A stretch of 64,000 nt of DNA, taken from the NCBI RefSeq assembly GCF_003060885.1, contig NZ_QAIG01000005.1, positions 823,766 through 887,765 of the forward strand, in the 5' to 3' direction. The position numbers were made by a program, and so were the translations under genes. Shown here piece after piece: positions 32,618-43,366 of the stretch (positions within the stretch are counted from its first letter, which is position 1; every line of letters starts with the position of its first letter). Origin of the DNA: Pseudomonas sp. HMWF032. GTDB taxonomy: Bacteria > Pseudomonadota > Gammaproteobacteria > Pseudomonadales > Pseudomonadaceae. The notes beneath the pieces were generated by a model. The model saw nothing but the letters and a program-made list of their open reading frames with translations, was not told the origin of the DNA and did no database searches.

Positions 32618-33376
32618 TCAGAGGCGCAGGCCGCCGTCCAGTTCCAGAACACGACCGGTGTAGTAGTCGTTTTCCAGAATGTAAGCCACCGAGTGAGCGA
32701 TCTCGGCGGGTTTGCCCATGCGGCGCAGCGGGATGACCGAGGTCATGCGTTCCAGCGCTTCCGGTTTCATGCTGGCAACCATTTCGGTTTCGATAAAGCC
32801 CGGTGCTACGCCCGCCACGCGGATGCCGTAACGCGCCAGTTCTTTGGCCCAGACCACGGTGTCGGCTGCCACACCGGCCTTGGCGGCGGAATAGTTGGCT
32901 TGGCCGATATTGCCGGCGCGGGAGATGGAGGAGATGTTGATGATCGCGCCTTCGTTCTTCAGTTCGATCATCTTCGCGGCCACTTCACGGGTGCAGAGGA
33001 ACACGCCGGTGAGGTTGACGTCGATCACTGACTGCCACTGGGCCAGGCTCAGCTTGGTGATTTCGCCGTCCTTGACTTTGATGGTCAGGCCGTCACGCAG
33101 GATGCCGGCGTTGTTGACCAGGCCATTGATGGCGCCGAAGTCCTCGGCAACCTGGGCCACGGTCTGGATCACTTGTTCTTCATTGGCGACGTTGCACAGG
33201 TAGGCGCGCGCTTCCACGCCCAGCGCCTTACAGGCCGCGACAGCTTCGTCGAGTTTTTCCTGGTTCAGGTCGACCAGTGCCAGCTTGGCACCTTTTCCTG
33301 CCAGGTATTCGGCCATGGCGCGGCCAAGCCCTTGGCAGCCGCCGGTGATAATGATGACCTTGTCTGTAAGTTGCAT
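32618..33376 (-). CDS. Short-chain dehydrogenase/reductase
   Basis: The 252-residue protein has the classical SDR layout: TGGCQGLG cofactor motif at residues 12-19, NNAG in the [12 protein letters not shown] segment, and the catalytic serine and YSAAK with tyrosine and lysine. An aspartate at the end of the second strand (LALVDLN) points to NAD(H) preference. The sequence resembles FabG but is not the fatty-acid operon copy; PA4389 occupies this place in P. aeruginosa. The substrate is unknown. Confidence 0.87.
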   Translation of the reverse strand: MQLTDKVIIITGGCQGLGRAMAEYLAGKGAKLALVDLNQEKLDEAVAACKALGVEARAYLCNVANEEQVIQTVAQVAEDFGAINGLVNNAGILRDGLTIKVKDGEITKLSLAQWQSVIDVNLTGVFLCTREVAAKMIELKNEGAIINISSISRAGNIGQANYSAAKAGVAADTVVWAKELARYGIRVAGVAPGFIETEMVASMKPEALERMTSVIPLRRMGKPAEIAHSVAYILENDYYTGRVLELDGGLRL

Positions 33377-33470
33377 TGCGATTCCCCTCAAATGGTGTCG
33401 TGGAGCCTTGTCGGCGCGGTAATCTAGGCGCCTGTCCGTTTGTGACGGATTCTATGCAAGGAGTCATAAG

Positions 33471-34202
33471 GTGAGCGTGAAAGCCGGCAAGCATGCCCGA
33501 GAATTGCTGCTCAAGGAATACCGGGGCGTGCTCAGCACCCATTCCAAGGCCATGCCGGGTTTCCCTTTCGGATCAGTGGTGCCCTATTGCCTGGATGCTG
33601 ACGGTTATCCGCTGATTTTGATCAGTCGCATCGCTCAGCACACCCATAACCTCAAGCAGGACGGTAAATGCTCGCTGTTGGTGGGCGAGCGCGGTGCGGA
33701 AGATGTACAGGCGGTCGGCCGTCTTACTTTGCTCGCGCAAGCGCGACAATTGGATGACGAGGGGCAGATTGCGGCGGCCGCGCAGCGCTATTACCGCTAT
33801 TTCCCGGATTCGCGTGGCTATCACCAGGCCCATGATTTTGATTTCTGGCGGCTGGAGCCGGTGCGCTGGCGCTATATCGGTGGTTTTGGTGCCATTCACT
33901 GGCTGGAGCAGGTGGCGTTGGCCAATCCCTTTGCTGGCGACAGTGAAATCAGCATGGCCGAGCATATGAACAGTGATCATGCCAAGGCCATCGCTCACTA
34001 TGTCGAACTGGCCGGTTTGCCTGCCCACGTGCCGGCTGAGCTGGTGGGGCTGGACAGCGAAGGTTTCCACCTGCGCATCGGCCAGAGCCTGTATTGGCTG
34101 GCCTTTCCAACATCCTGTAACAGTCCGCTGGCGGTGCGCCAAGCCTTGGTGGCGCTGGCCCGCGCTGAAACCTGGCCGACCGACGGTCAGGCTTCAGCTT
34201 GA
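33471..34202 (+). CDS. HugZ-family / pyridoxamine phosphate oxidase-like protein
   Basis: The 243-residue protein has a split-barrel FMN-binding-like N-terminal domain (residues 1-150; GVLSTHSKAMPGFPFGS, then HTHNLKQDGKCSLLV) and a DUF2470-type C-terminal domain (MAEHMNSDHAKAIAHY). This two-domain layout is that of the HugZ heme-degrading family and relatives. GTG 33471 follows AAGGAG. The position next to fxsA matches PA4388. Heme degradation is plausible but not shown by the sequence. Confidence 0.78.
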   Translation: MSVKAGKHARELLLKEYRGVLSTHSKAMPGFPFGSVVPYCLDADGYPLILISRIAQHTHNLKQDGKCSLLVGERGAEDVQAVGRLTLLAQARQLDDEGQIAAAAQRYYRYFPDSRGYHQAHDFDFWRLEPVRWRYIGGFGAIHWLEQVALANPFAGDSEISMAEHMNSDHAKAIAHYVELAGLPAHVPAELVGLDSEGFHLRIGQSLYWLAFPTSCNSPLAVRQALVALARAETWPTDGQASA

Positions 34203-34266
34203 ATTCAGCCTGACACCCCATACTTCCCTCTTACTGGAAGCTGATCTTCCGTTTAGGACCCCTGTG

Positions 34267-34716
34267 ATGCGTGCTTTTCTATTTCTTTTTTTGCTGTTTC
34301 CGATCATCGAACTGGCCCTGCTGATTCAGGTCGGGAGCGCTATCGGCGTGCTGCCAACCCTGTTGCTGGTCATCGGTACGGCCATTCTCGGCAGCGTTTT
34401 GCTGCGCGTAGCTGGCGTTGCCACGGCCTGGCGGGCACGGGAAAAGCTGGCGCGCGGTGAGCTGCCTGAGCAGGAGATGCTTGAAGGCCTGCTGATCGCC
34501 GTCGGCGGTGGTCTGTTGTTGCTGCCGGGCTTTATCAGCGACATCTTCGGCGTGCTCTGCCTGATTCCCTTCACCCGTCGCCTGCTGGTCAACAAGGTGC
34601 GCCTGCGGGCCGCCGAGCAGGCCATGCGCCAGCGCGCCTTTTTCGACGACCAGGCCGCGCGCTCCGGGCAAGTTCGCCCCAATGTGCTGGAAGGCGAATA
34701 CGAACGCCGTGACTGA
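34267..34716 (+). CDS. fxsA: FxsA-family membrane protein
   Basis: The 149-residue protein has FxsA features: an N-terminal membrane segment (FLFLFLLFPIIELALLI), a second hydrophobic stretch around 27-45, a charged middle (AREKLARGELPEQEMLEG), and a third segment with LLLPGFISDIFG. In E. coli, high-level FxsA relieves F-plasmid exclusion of phage T7; its normal role is unclear. ATG 34267 is taken as start because the membrane segment begins there. It lies directly upstream of groES, as in many gammaproteobacteria. Confidence 0.88.
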   Translation: MRAFLFLFLLFPIIELALLIQVGSAIGVLPTLLLVIGTAILGSVLLRVAGVATAWRAREKLARGELPEQEMLEGLLIAVGGGLLLLPGFISDIFGVLCLIPFTRRLLVNKVRLRAAEQAMRQRAFFDDQAARSGQVRPNVLEGEYERRD

Positions 34717-34769
34717 CCCTGCAGGCCTCATTTGGGCGGCATTGATCGCAAAAATAATCATCCGCCACC

Positions 34770-34797
34770 CTTGAAATCCCCTTTTACGCCCTTATGT
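34770..34797 (+). promoter_or_regulatory. Sigma-32 heat-shock promoter for groESL
   Basis: CTTGAA at 34770-34775 matches the sigma-32 -35 exactly. CCTTATGT at 34790-34797, after 14 bases, matches the CCCCATNT -10 at six positions including the N. It is 143 bases upstream of groES in an otherwise empty 224-base gap. Confidence 0.65.
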
Positions 34798-34940
34798 AGC
34801 GGACACCGCAAGGTTTTCTGTCATTCAGACAGATCAGACTTCAGCGCTACGCCTGGCGCAGCGCTACCGGCCCCGCCGGACTTTGCTAACCCGCCGGTGA
34901 CTGCACCGGCCGAAAAACCACCTATAGGGAGAGATCGACA

Positions 34941-35234
34941 ATGAAGCTTCGTCCTCTGCATGACCGCGTCGTAATCCGTCGCAGCGAAGAAGAAAAGAAA
35001 ACCGCAGGCGGCATCGTGCTGCCAGGTTCCGCTGCCGAGAAGCCGAATCAGGGCGAGATCGTGGCGGTAGGCACCGGCCGCGTGCTGGACAGCGGTGAAG
35101 TGCGTGCTCTGGCCGTTAAAGTCGGTGACAAAGTGGTGTTTGGCCCTTACTCCGGCAGCAACACCATCAAGGTTGACGGTGAAGACCTGCTGGTAATGAG
35201 CGAGAGCGAAATCCTCGCTGTCGTTGAAGGTTGA
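34941..35234 (+). CDS. groES: Co-chaperonin GroES
   Basis: GroES is the heptameric lid of the GroEL folding chamber. The 97-residue protein has the canonical [14 protein letters not shown] start, the mobile loop [19 protein letters not shown] and the dome and C-terminal blocks ([12 protein letters not shown]). AGGGAGAG precedes ATG 34941. It is co-transcribed with groEL 59 bases downstream. Confidence 0.98.
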   Translation: MKLRPLHDRVVIRRSEEEKKTAGGIVLPGSAAEKPNQGEIVAVGTGRVLDSGEVRALAVKVGDKVVFGPYSGSNTIKVDGEDLLVMSESEILAVVEG

Positions 35235-35272
35235 TTTCAGCGCTCTGTCGCTACGAATTCCGCTCTATCTGA

Positions 35273-36937
<1,665 letters not shown>

Positions 36938-36955
36938 GCCAGCCCAGCTCTCACA

Positions 36956-37020
36956 GCCCATCGCTAGATGGGCTGTACGCTGTAAAGAAAACCCCGTGCC
37001 TGTCACGGGGTTTTCATTTT
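36956..37020 (+). terminator. groESL terminator, two hairpins
   Basis: A first stem, CAGCCCATC with GATGGGCTG (36956-36977), is followed by AAAACCCCGTG paired with CACGGGGTTTT (36988-37014) and a T-rich stretch. The second hairpin is the classic Rho-independent one. Confidence 0.85.
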
Positions 37021-37497
37021 TCTCGGCTATAAACAGTCCCCTCGGCAAAGCGGTACGCCAATTGCTTTGTATGGCGCGTGCTCCCGGACTGGAGCCTGTC
37101 AATTGGCACCGTGCTGCTATTCAGCATTGTTGCTGCTCATTTTGACCTCACCTGGATGTGCTCTACCGTGCGGCTTGCGCGCTGGTAGTGGTCGAGATAC
37201 CGGTGGTTGGTCGCTTCAAAACCATTGCTTCTAGCCTGTCTGTTGCTGATGCAACTGGGCAATAAAGTGACCCCAGGGTTGTTACCGCTGTACCTGGCCA
37301 ATCCTTGGTTAGGCTCAGTATTGAACCAACGCGTCTGGGTAGGTTCGAAGTCTGGCTGTCGAGCACTATGTGAGTGGATCAGGACGATCCTGAAGGGGGC
37401 GTGAATATGACCGTCGGTCGCATAGAGCGTCGTAGCGGTTGTCCATGATCTAGGGTGAGAACAAAGCGTTTGGCAGCGCTATCAAGAGGTTGCAGTG
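37021..37497. other. Gene-poor stretch after groESL, possible gene remnant
   Basis: This 477-base stretch has no convincing gene. A short frame from GTG 37156 reads VLYRAACALVVVEIPVVGRF and stops at 37261-37263; a second frame at 37207-37404 codes 65 residues (MVASKPLLLACLLLMQ...) without a ribosome site or resemblance I recognise. Broken frames suggest a decayed gene, but no family can be named. Confidence 0.35.
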
Positions 37498-37725
37498 ATG
37501 AAGCTAGAAATCGCACGAGGTTTGTTTCTGGCCACCGCGCTCAGCGTGGCCTCGCTCGCGGCGGCGGCCTGGCAGGAAGCCAGCCCCCAGGTCATCACCC
37601 TGAACGAGCAATTGGGTTATTGCCCATTGCCACCTCAGGCGCGAGCGGCCGAGGTGGTCCGCCCGGATCAGGATTTGCTGCTGTTTATGTTCAGCCTGTC
37701 CCAGGGTGTGCGTTCGCAAGGCTAG
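37498..37725 (+). CDS. Small exported protein of unknown function
   Basis: The 75-residue product has a basic start (MKLEIARG), a hydrophobic signal-peptide core and an AAAAW cleavage region near residue 25. The mature part is about 50 residues with a single cysteine (LGYCPLP). AGAGG precedes ATG 37498. It is the last host gene before the prophage; its stop is 15 bases from the presumed phage end, so its downstream sequence may have been replaced by the insertion. I do not recognise a family. Confidence 0.6.
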   Translation: MKLEIARGLFLATALSVASLAAAAWQEASPQVITLNEQLGYCPLPPQARAAEVVRPDQDLLLFMFSLSQGVRSQG

Positions 37726-37740
37726 GCGCTTTGCGGGGGG

Positions 37741-37782
37741 TGTAGCGCGGCGCGAAAAATTGTGGCCTGACGCGCGATAAAT
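37741..37782. mobile_element. Presumed right end of prophage with transposase-site repeats
   Basis: TGTAGCGCGG begins at 37741, right after a run of six G; transposable phages of this group start with TG. Two copies of CGCGAWAAAT, at 37751-37760 and 37773-37782, are spaced exactly 22 bp apart, two helical turns, as expected for adjacent transposase binding sites. The outer flank would carry a 5-bp target duplication, which cannot be checked without the other end. Confidence 0.55.
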
Positions 37783-37810
37783 GCCGTATGGCTGCTTTAG
37801 CCATACGGCA
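37782..37810 (-). terminator. Terminator-like hairpin ending the late operon
   Basis: TGCCGTATGGCT (37782-37793) pairs perfectly with AGCCATACGGCA (37799-37810), 12 bp with a 5-base loop. It lies 24 bases past the stop of the last phage gene. On the minus strand it is followed by TTTATC, a short T run. Confidence 0.65.
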
Positions 37811-37834
37811 AAGGAATTTCATAAACGGAGATGG

Positions 37835-38071
37835 CTAGCGGAGGTTCTGTGGAAGGGACTTCTGCTGCGTTTGGTAAAACTCAGCTACCAACGCGCTACG
37901 AGTTACATCATCCGCGTTGAGGTAGAACCAGCGCAGAAACTCTAGTTCTGACGCCTCTGGCAGCATATCTCGCTCTGCCTTCCAGCCGATTTTTGTAGTG
38001 CTATCAACAGGGTTTCCCATAGTGGGTTCATCCTTATCAGAGAATTGAGCCTCGACTATAGCGCCATTCAT
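37835..38071 (-). CDS. Small phage protein at the end of the late operon
   Basis: The 78-residue protein is acidic, with a central WKAERDMLPEASELEFLRWFYLNAD stretch of the kind often seen in short last genes of tail operons. An alternative start at ATG 38020 would begin at MGNPVDSTTK. The function is unknown. It lies 18 bases after the tail tip gene in the same direction. Confidence 0.6.
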   Translation of the reverse strand: MNGAIVEAQFSDKDEPTMGNPVDSTTKIGWKAERDMLPEASELEFLRWFYLNADDVTRSALVAEFYQTQQKSLPQNLR

Positions 38072-38089
38072 TCCACCGAATAACTCCCC

Positions 38090-40246
38090 TCAAGGCCCAA
38101 CTGGTGGGACCGTATGCGCGATCGTCCATCTGTGTCGCTGGTAGCTATCCAACCCACCTCTCACTGACCACAGCTCGACGATCACTGCGCCGACGTATGT
38201 CGTCGTCAGTGTCGTTGTCGTGCCTGTAAGGGCTGTTTGGCTTACCAGCACTGCGTTGGTATCTGCCCGAAGCAAGCGCGCGCTGTATGTCGTGCCTGCC
38301 TCGGGGCCGATGTTGGCTTGGGTGGTATCGACAACCTGGTCAGCCTGCAGGACGCGATCACGGTGGGTCCAGGTCAGCACCACATCACCTTCCACCGACG
38401 CTGGATATGCAACGCCACCGATCTTCAGTTTGCCGGGAGGATATGGCCGGTATTGGCGCTGGGCCATCAACAACGTATCGACTGGGGCCAAGGCCGCGTC
38501 CAGCCAGCCCCCGGAGCTGAATGGCAAAACCTTTGCCGATACGGTAACGCCAACGGCGTACTCAGCGGGATCGACGGCAGATCTGTCGGCGTAGAACCAA
38601 ATCCTTGCCCCGGCCGCATGGGGTACAGGGACTGTGTCACCACAGCCCCGCTTGATCACTGCATTGCCGGTCATCCAATCCACGCTGACCAGCTGTACGG
38701 TCTCGTTATCAATCACACCGACTTGGCCCGGCGTGAAGCCGGCGATATCGGTCACAAAGGTGAACTGAACGGCGGTATCCAAGTGGCCGATGGCGCTGAT
38801 GATCTGTGCCGATGGGCAGAAGTCGCCGCTGCCGGCGGCGTTGTAGTCAATGCCACCGGCTTTGGTCAGCAGCACATAGTTGATAGAAGCATTGGTCGGC
38901 CTGCGGATCATGATGCCGAAGGCGCATGCAGTCGGGTGCAGTGCAGCGAGATCAACCGCAGACAGGCCAACCACCAGGTCTCGGTATGACAACTCGAATG
39001 GCTTGCGCACCGCTGCCGGAAGCGGTGCGGTAGTAGGCGGTACCCACTCAGGTGGCTGTACTTCGACAAAGGACGTGGCTGGCAGGCCGAACGCATCCTG
39101 CATGGCCGTAACGGTGATTGAGCCTGAAGCCAGTGTGCCGTCCTCAACCTTACCTGCCCGCAGCACCATCTCGGCAATGCCACGCCGCGTGCTGCGAATA
39201 CGGAAAGGAGTACCTGGTTGCAAACCGCTGGCACGTCGATCCAGGGTTACTTTAAGCCGCTTTGAAACGCCCTTTTCCCGGAGCACCCGTTGTGCCACGC
39301 GCAGCGCCAGCGAGGCTGTAGGAAGGTGCAGGTAATCAATCGTTTCCGTGATCGCCCCACCGGCTGACACGATAGCTGCCGTGTTCTGCACACGCACCTG
39401 CTGCTTTGCGCCGTATGCCACCGGGTTGGTGAAGGTCACAATGATTTCATTTGCGGCTGGTGCCGACGCTGCGTTCTCGTCGTCCTCAATGCTCAGCAGC
39501 CCGCTGTCTTCATCGAACAACGGCAGATCAGCTACCACGTAGTTATCGCGGATCAGAAACAGCTGCAACTTGGCAGTGCGGCGGTTGAGCACGACGGCCG
39601 CCCCGATGTGATCCAGGATCGACTGCATAAAGGACGAGATCTTGTCCTGCTGTTTCCAAGCCAGACACAAGCCGAACCCTTCAGCAAACAATGCATCGGC
39701 TGCACTGCGCCACTGCGCATCATCAATCAGCGATCGATCTTTACCTCGCCCCCAGTCACGGTTGGTTATGGCTTCATAAAGAATGTGAGCGGGGTTCATT
39801 GCCTGGATCGACCCAAGGGCGATCGTCACCTTCTCCGGGTACCAGGTGCTGCCATCCCACCCACCGCTAGTCCGCGCTACGCGAACTTCCCAGGGTTTCG
39901 GATAGGGCGACATGCTGGTCACCAGCCCGTCATAGAACAGCGTGCATGCCCCACGAAACGCTGGTACCAGGCCGCCCAGCATGCCAGCCAACCGCCGATT
40001 GACAGGCTGGCCCGCAGCACCAGTCATCATGTCGATGGTGCCGTGAATACCGCCCTCGCCATCATCGCCACCGAACAAGGTTGCAGCGGTGATCTTCCAG
40101 CGCGCCTGCCCTGACTTTGCGCCACTCCATGCAGTGCGGCCGCCTACGCGAATTTCTTTGAGCACGTCGATCCAGCGGCCAATCCCCATGTGGATGCCAA
40201 AGAAATAGCGATGCCCCTTGGTTATGGGCTTCTTATCAGCGCTCAT
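38090..40246 (-). CDS. Tail tip / central fibre protein (gpJ-like)
   Basis: The 718-residue protein is in the position and size class of the large tail tip protein in B3/D3112-type phages. It starts MSADKKPITKGHRYFFGIHMGIGRW and contains a GWDGSTWYPEKV segment typical of phage tail proteins with TipJ-like domains. It should form the adsorption end of the tail and meet the host receptor. The start overlaps the preceding 74-residue gene by 11 bases. Confidence 0.75.
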   Translation of the reverse strand: MSADKKPITKGHRYFFGIHMGIGRWIDVLKEIRVGGRTAWSGAKSGQARWKITAATLFGGDDGEGGIHGTIDMMTGAAGQPVNRRLAGMLGGLVPAFRGACTLFYDGLVTSMSPYPKPWEVRVARTSGGWDGSTWYPEKVTIALGSIQAMNPAHILYEAITNRDWGRGKDRSLIDDAQWRSAADALFAEGFGLCLAWKQQDKISSFMQSILDHIGAAVVLNRRTAKLQLFLIRDNYVVADLPLFDEDSGLLSIEDDENAASAPAANEIIVTFTNPVAYGAKQQVRVQNTAAIVSAGGAITETIDYLHLPTASLALRVAQRVLREKGVSKRLKVTLDRRASGLQPGTPFRIRSTRRGIAEMVLRAGKVEDGTLASGSITVTAMQDAFGLPATSFVEVQPPEWVPPTTAPLPAAVRKPFELSYRDLVVGLSAVDLAALHPTACAFGIMIRRPTNASINYVLLTKAGGIDYNAAGSGDFCPSAQIISAIGHLDTAVQFTFVTDIAGFTPGQVGVIDNETVQLVSVDWMTGNAVIKRGCGDTVPVPHAAGARIWFYADRSAVDPAEYAVGVTVSAKVLPFSSGGWLDAALAPVDTLLMAQRQYRPYPPGKLKIGGVAYPASVEGDVVLTWTHRDRVLQADQVVDTTQANIGPEAGTTYSARLLRADTNAVLVSQTALTGTTTTLTTTYVGAVIVELWSVRGGLDSYQRHRWTIAHTVPPVGP

Positions 40247-40460
40247 CTAATTGCTCCTGGTGCTCACGCTCGGCCTGTTCGGCCAAAGCGATCGCAAATG
40301 CATTGCCACTCGCGCGCAGCTCAGCGACATCGATGCCGTTGAAGACGAACTCGTTGTAATCAAGGCCCAATGCGGCGGCCAACGGTCTGGCACCACCACA
40401 GCAAAGACGCAGCGCATGTAAGTGGCGCGGCCAGGCGCGCACGGTCAGTTGCCGATCCAT
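40236..40460 (-). CDS. Small conserved phage tail-module protein
   Basis: The 74-residue product has a CCGGARPLAAALGLDY segment and a charged helical C-terminus (ALAEQAEREHQEQLDER). It overlaps both neighbours (16 bases upstream, 11 bases downstream), a pattern that supports real translation. No function is known to me. Confidence 0.65.
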   Translation of the reverse strand: MDRQLTVRAWPRHLHALRLCCGGARPLAAALGLDYNEFVFNGIDVAELRASGNAFAIALAEQAEREHQEQLDER

Positions 40461-40852
40461 GTGTCACCGTCCAGGAGTGCTGGTAGATTGTTGTTGGGTT
40501 CTTCAGGCTGGAATGGGTCGTACTGGGAAAGCCCAAGCCCCAGTTTCTCGGATGGCGAAAACCAAGCCTCAATCGGGTTGGTGGTACCCGGCAGAATGCC
40601 TGGCACCCAGCCGCCGATGCCAGACTTGCCGCCCTTGGTCTGGATCTTCGAGGTGCGGAAATTGCCGTAACTCAGCACGATCCAGTCCTTGATCCAGACG
40701 TCACCGAAAATTACGTACTGCCGCGTGCCTTCCTCGGCCACAGGAAATTCAAATTGCTCGAATGCGGCAGGCTTTGGCGGCTGGATCTTGGGGCGGTTCG
40801 CATAGTTAATCGCCGTACTGACGATCATCATGATGATGGGGAATGGATTCAT
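40445..40852 (-). CDS. Phage tail assembly protein, small membrane-start type
   Basis: The 135-residue product starts with a short hydrophobic stretch (IIMMIVSTAINYA) and has a YVIFGDVWIKDWIVLSYGNF block that is common to this gene in Pseudomonas transposable siphophages. It probably helps assemble the tail tip. It is coupled to the upstream gene by a TGATG overlap. Confidence 0.65.
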   Translation of the reverse strand: MNPFPIIMMIVSTAINYANRPKIQPPKPAAFEQFEFPVAEEGTRQYVIFGDVWIKDWIVLSYGNFRTSKIQTKGGKSGIGGWVPGILPGTTNPIEAWFSPSEKLGLGLSQYDPFQPEEPNNNLPALLDGDTWIGN

Positions 40853-41673
40853 CAGAACACCATGTTGCCGTCAAATGGCGAACGGCCGCTTAAATGCATG
40901 TAGCCGCCGTAGTTGGGTAGGTTGTTGAACTTGCTATTGCAGATTGAACCAACCTGCCCGCAGCCTGGGTAGGCCGTGATGCTCTGCCCCAGGACGATAC
41001 GCGAGGTACCGCTGAGCAGCGTCAGTACCTGGCCGGTGTGAGCAGCAATACCGCGCCGATCGAACTCACCGGCCCCGATCGGCCATTCGATGTACCCACC
41101 TGAAAACCAGCCATCGGGGAACCCAGCGAATGTCCCGCTGTTGATCGCCACGCCGCTCATGCTCTGCACAACAGCGGCGACCTTGAATGCATTGCGGTCC
41201 ACACCGCAGGGCGGCGTATAGATCGCGTGCGGGCAACCGCGCTGCCAGGTCATGCGCAGGCCAGGCTGCTCAAGCGATGCATCAAAAGGAACAGCCTTGA
41301 CCGTACAGCGATCCAGCTTGGGCCAATTCACCGAGGCAATTTCGCCGAACCAGCTCACCAATACCTCAGGCTCGCCGTGGTGCATGTCGTAAATGACCAG
41401 GTCGATGGTGTTGCTCGGCGGTACCCCTCGATAAAGCTGCGCCACTTCAAGTGATGCCGGCGCGGTAATGCTGAGAGAGTCGGCACTGGCCTGGCCGGTC
41501 TGGCGGATACCATCGTCAGTGATTCCACCCACCTGACTGCGAAAAATCTGGGTGTTGTGAGTGATATCGCGGTCTGAGCTGTTGTACAGCCAGCGCAGCA
41601 CTCCGCGCTTGAACTCATAAAGGCGGATCGGTGCACCGGCGGCGAGTGAGTGCTCGCGACTGTTAAAACTCAT
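40852..41673 (-). CDS. Tail tip protein, phage BR0599 family
   Basis: The 273-residue protein resembles the BR0599/DUF2163-type tail proteins. Four cysteines sit in CPHAIYTPPCGV and YPGCGQVGSIC segments, followed by FNNLPNYGGYMHLSG, a pattern of this family that may bind a metal. ATG 41673 is preferred to GTG 41679 because the AGGGG site is 9 bases from the former and only 3 from the latter. It overlaps the upstream tail gene by 11 bases. Confidence 0.78.
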   Translation of the reverse strand: MSFNSREHSLAAGAPIRLYEFKRGVLRWLYNSSDRDITHNTQIFRSQVGGITDDGIRQTGQASADSLSITAPASLEVAQLYRGVPPSNTIDLVIYDMHHGEPEVLVSWFGEIASVNWPKLDRCTVKAVPFDASLEQPGLRMTWQRGCPHAIYTPPCGVDRNAFKVAAVVQSMSGVAINSGTFAGFPDGWFSGGYIEWPIGAGEFDRRGIAAHTGQVLTLLSGTSRIVLGQSITAYPGCGQVGSICNSKFNNLPNYGGYMHLSGRSPFDGNMVF

Positions 41674-43366
41674 CGTCACGTACCCCTCTGAAAGTCAGCG
41701 AGCTGCTGGCAACACCCTCGCTATCGGTTTGGTGATGAATCTCGACGGCATCGCTATTTCCACGGCAGAGCGCCAACCAACTGATGCGCATCACATCACC
41801 TGGCTCGACCAGAACACCGAGGGCGCTATCGATCGCCAATCGTTCTGTGTGCTGATCCAGCTCGATGCTGCCAGTGATGCGTCGATGCAATGCAGTGCCG
41901 TTGAATAACTCGATACGGATATCGCGCCGGCCAGTTTTGCTTTGACCAAACCGGGTGTAGCCCACGTAGGCGACATCGAGGACAGTGCTCAGTGCGGACA
42001 CCGTGGCGACAAGCTGGAGGTCATCTGCATGGGTTGGCACCCAAAGAGGCACTTGTCTGCCAGCCAGTGCATAAAGCATCGAGCGGTACGCAGCACGTGC
42101 GGCACGCCCCATATCAATCCAACGGTGCGCCTGAACCGGCATGGTCCGGTTTGCGGTATCCGTTGTCAGTGGGGTTGAGAAACCACCGTCCAGTGTTAGT
42201 AGCAGGCGCTCATAAGAACTGGTGAGATCCTCACTTTCATCCGGCCGAGCCTCCAGCACAGGGCGCCCTCTATATAAGGTGGCAGGCATCACGGCGGGCC
42301 AGTCGCAAGCGTCGGTGATCATAAACGTCACGTCTGCAGCGATCGCCTGATCAGTCAGCCGTTGCAGCACTGGTGCCTGGGTCAGCCGCGCCGGGCGTAC
42401 CGGGTAAATACGGCTACCTGCAGGCCAAGCCTGCTGGGTAGCACGTTTAAGCAGCAGCCCGCCGGCAGTGACGACATCAATCTCAACTGTCTCGCTGTTG
42501 AAGGCACTCTCGCCACGCAGCATCGCGAGCCCTCCATCCCGGAAGTCCAGGTACTGGGTGCTGCAGATAACCGATAGCGCCCCAACTGGTACCGGTGTGG
42601 AAAGCAGCTGGATTTCGTGCCACAGCGGCAGCGCCCAAACGCGTGCGCCCCAGCCAAAGAGCATCAGGTCGAGCAGTTGCCGCTCGCGCCCCTCGACGTA
42701 CATCGCCGCCTCCAGCTCACGACGAGGAGCCAGACGCAATTTCCGGCGCAGCTCGACCATGGACTCGCTAGACAGAATGTCTGTCGCCCAGGCCAGCCGC
42801 TCGATCACGCCATCGGCCCAGTCGGGCACGAATGACCAAGCGATGATGCGGTTGGCTGTAATGCGTACACCAGGTGATTCAGCATTATCGAAGATCCACG
42901 CAACGGTGGTGTCGAGCACCGGCTGGCCTTCAGGCGTAACGCTGACGTTCCAGGTCAGTTCCTTCAGTGCTGGGAATACCATCGGCGGTACGGGCTGGCC
43001 AGCAACCAGAATGCCCTCGTCGGTACCCTCAATCGATGCGAGTGTGCGCGGTTCGAGGTGAGCGTTCCAAAGCCGAACAGGGGTTGTCTGGATTGAAACG
43101 ACGTTGCCGAGATCGAGGCGCTGAGGGCTGATGTGAATGCGGTGATAGTAGTCGTCGAGAAACGCGCCACGCGCCGTACCTGGAACCTCTAGCTCCATAG
43201 AGCTAACAGGCCAATGAGTTGTTAGCGCTTGGCCTTTAACGAACACGTGCCCCACTGTGACAAATGGCAGCGGCACCCACGCGAACTGATCATGGGCCAC
43301 GGTCAGATAAGGGTTAACCTCCGCCGCGAGTGTGGGCCTGGCGATCACCCCATTTAGGACTGCCAC
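41663..43366 (-). CDS. Large tail tip protein, distal-tail-like
   Basis: The 567-residue protein starts at GTG 43366, overlapping the stop of the upstream gene (TAGTG). It has no motif I can name, but its size and place between the tail fibre-like genes and the BR0599 protein match a structural tip protein of B3/D3112-type phages. The sequence is soluble and beta-rich with many tryptophans, in line with a virion component. Confidence 0.65.
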   Translation of the reverse strand: MAVLNGVIARPTLAAEVNPYLTVAHDQFAWVPLPFVTVGHVFVKGQALTTHWPVSSMELEVPGTARGAFLDDYYHRIHISPQRLDLGNVVSIQTTPVRLWNAHLEPRTLASIEGTDEGILVAGQPVPPMVFPALKELTWNVSVTPEGQPVLDTTVAWIFDNAESPGVRITANRIIAWSFVPDWADGVIERLAWATDILSSESMVELRRKLRLAPRRELEAAMYVEGRERQLLDLMLFGWGARVWALPLWHEIQLLSTPVPVGALSVICSTQYLDFRDGGLAMLRGESAFNSETVEIDVVTAGGLLLKRATQQAWPAGSRIYPVRPARLTQAPVLQRLTDQAIAADVTFMITDACDWPAVMPATLYRGRPVLEARPDESEDLTSSYERLLLTLDGGFSTPLTTDTANRTMPVQAHRWIDMGRAARAAYRSMLYALAGRQVPLWVPTHADDLQLVATVSALSTVLDVAYVGYTRFGQSKTGRRDIRIELFNGTALHRRITGSIELDQHTERLAIDSALGVLVEPGDVMRISWLALCRGNSDAVEIHHQTDSEGVASSSLTFRGVRDDEF

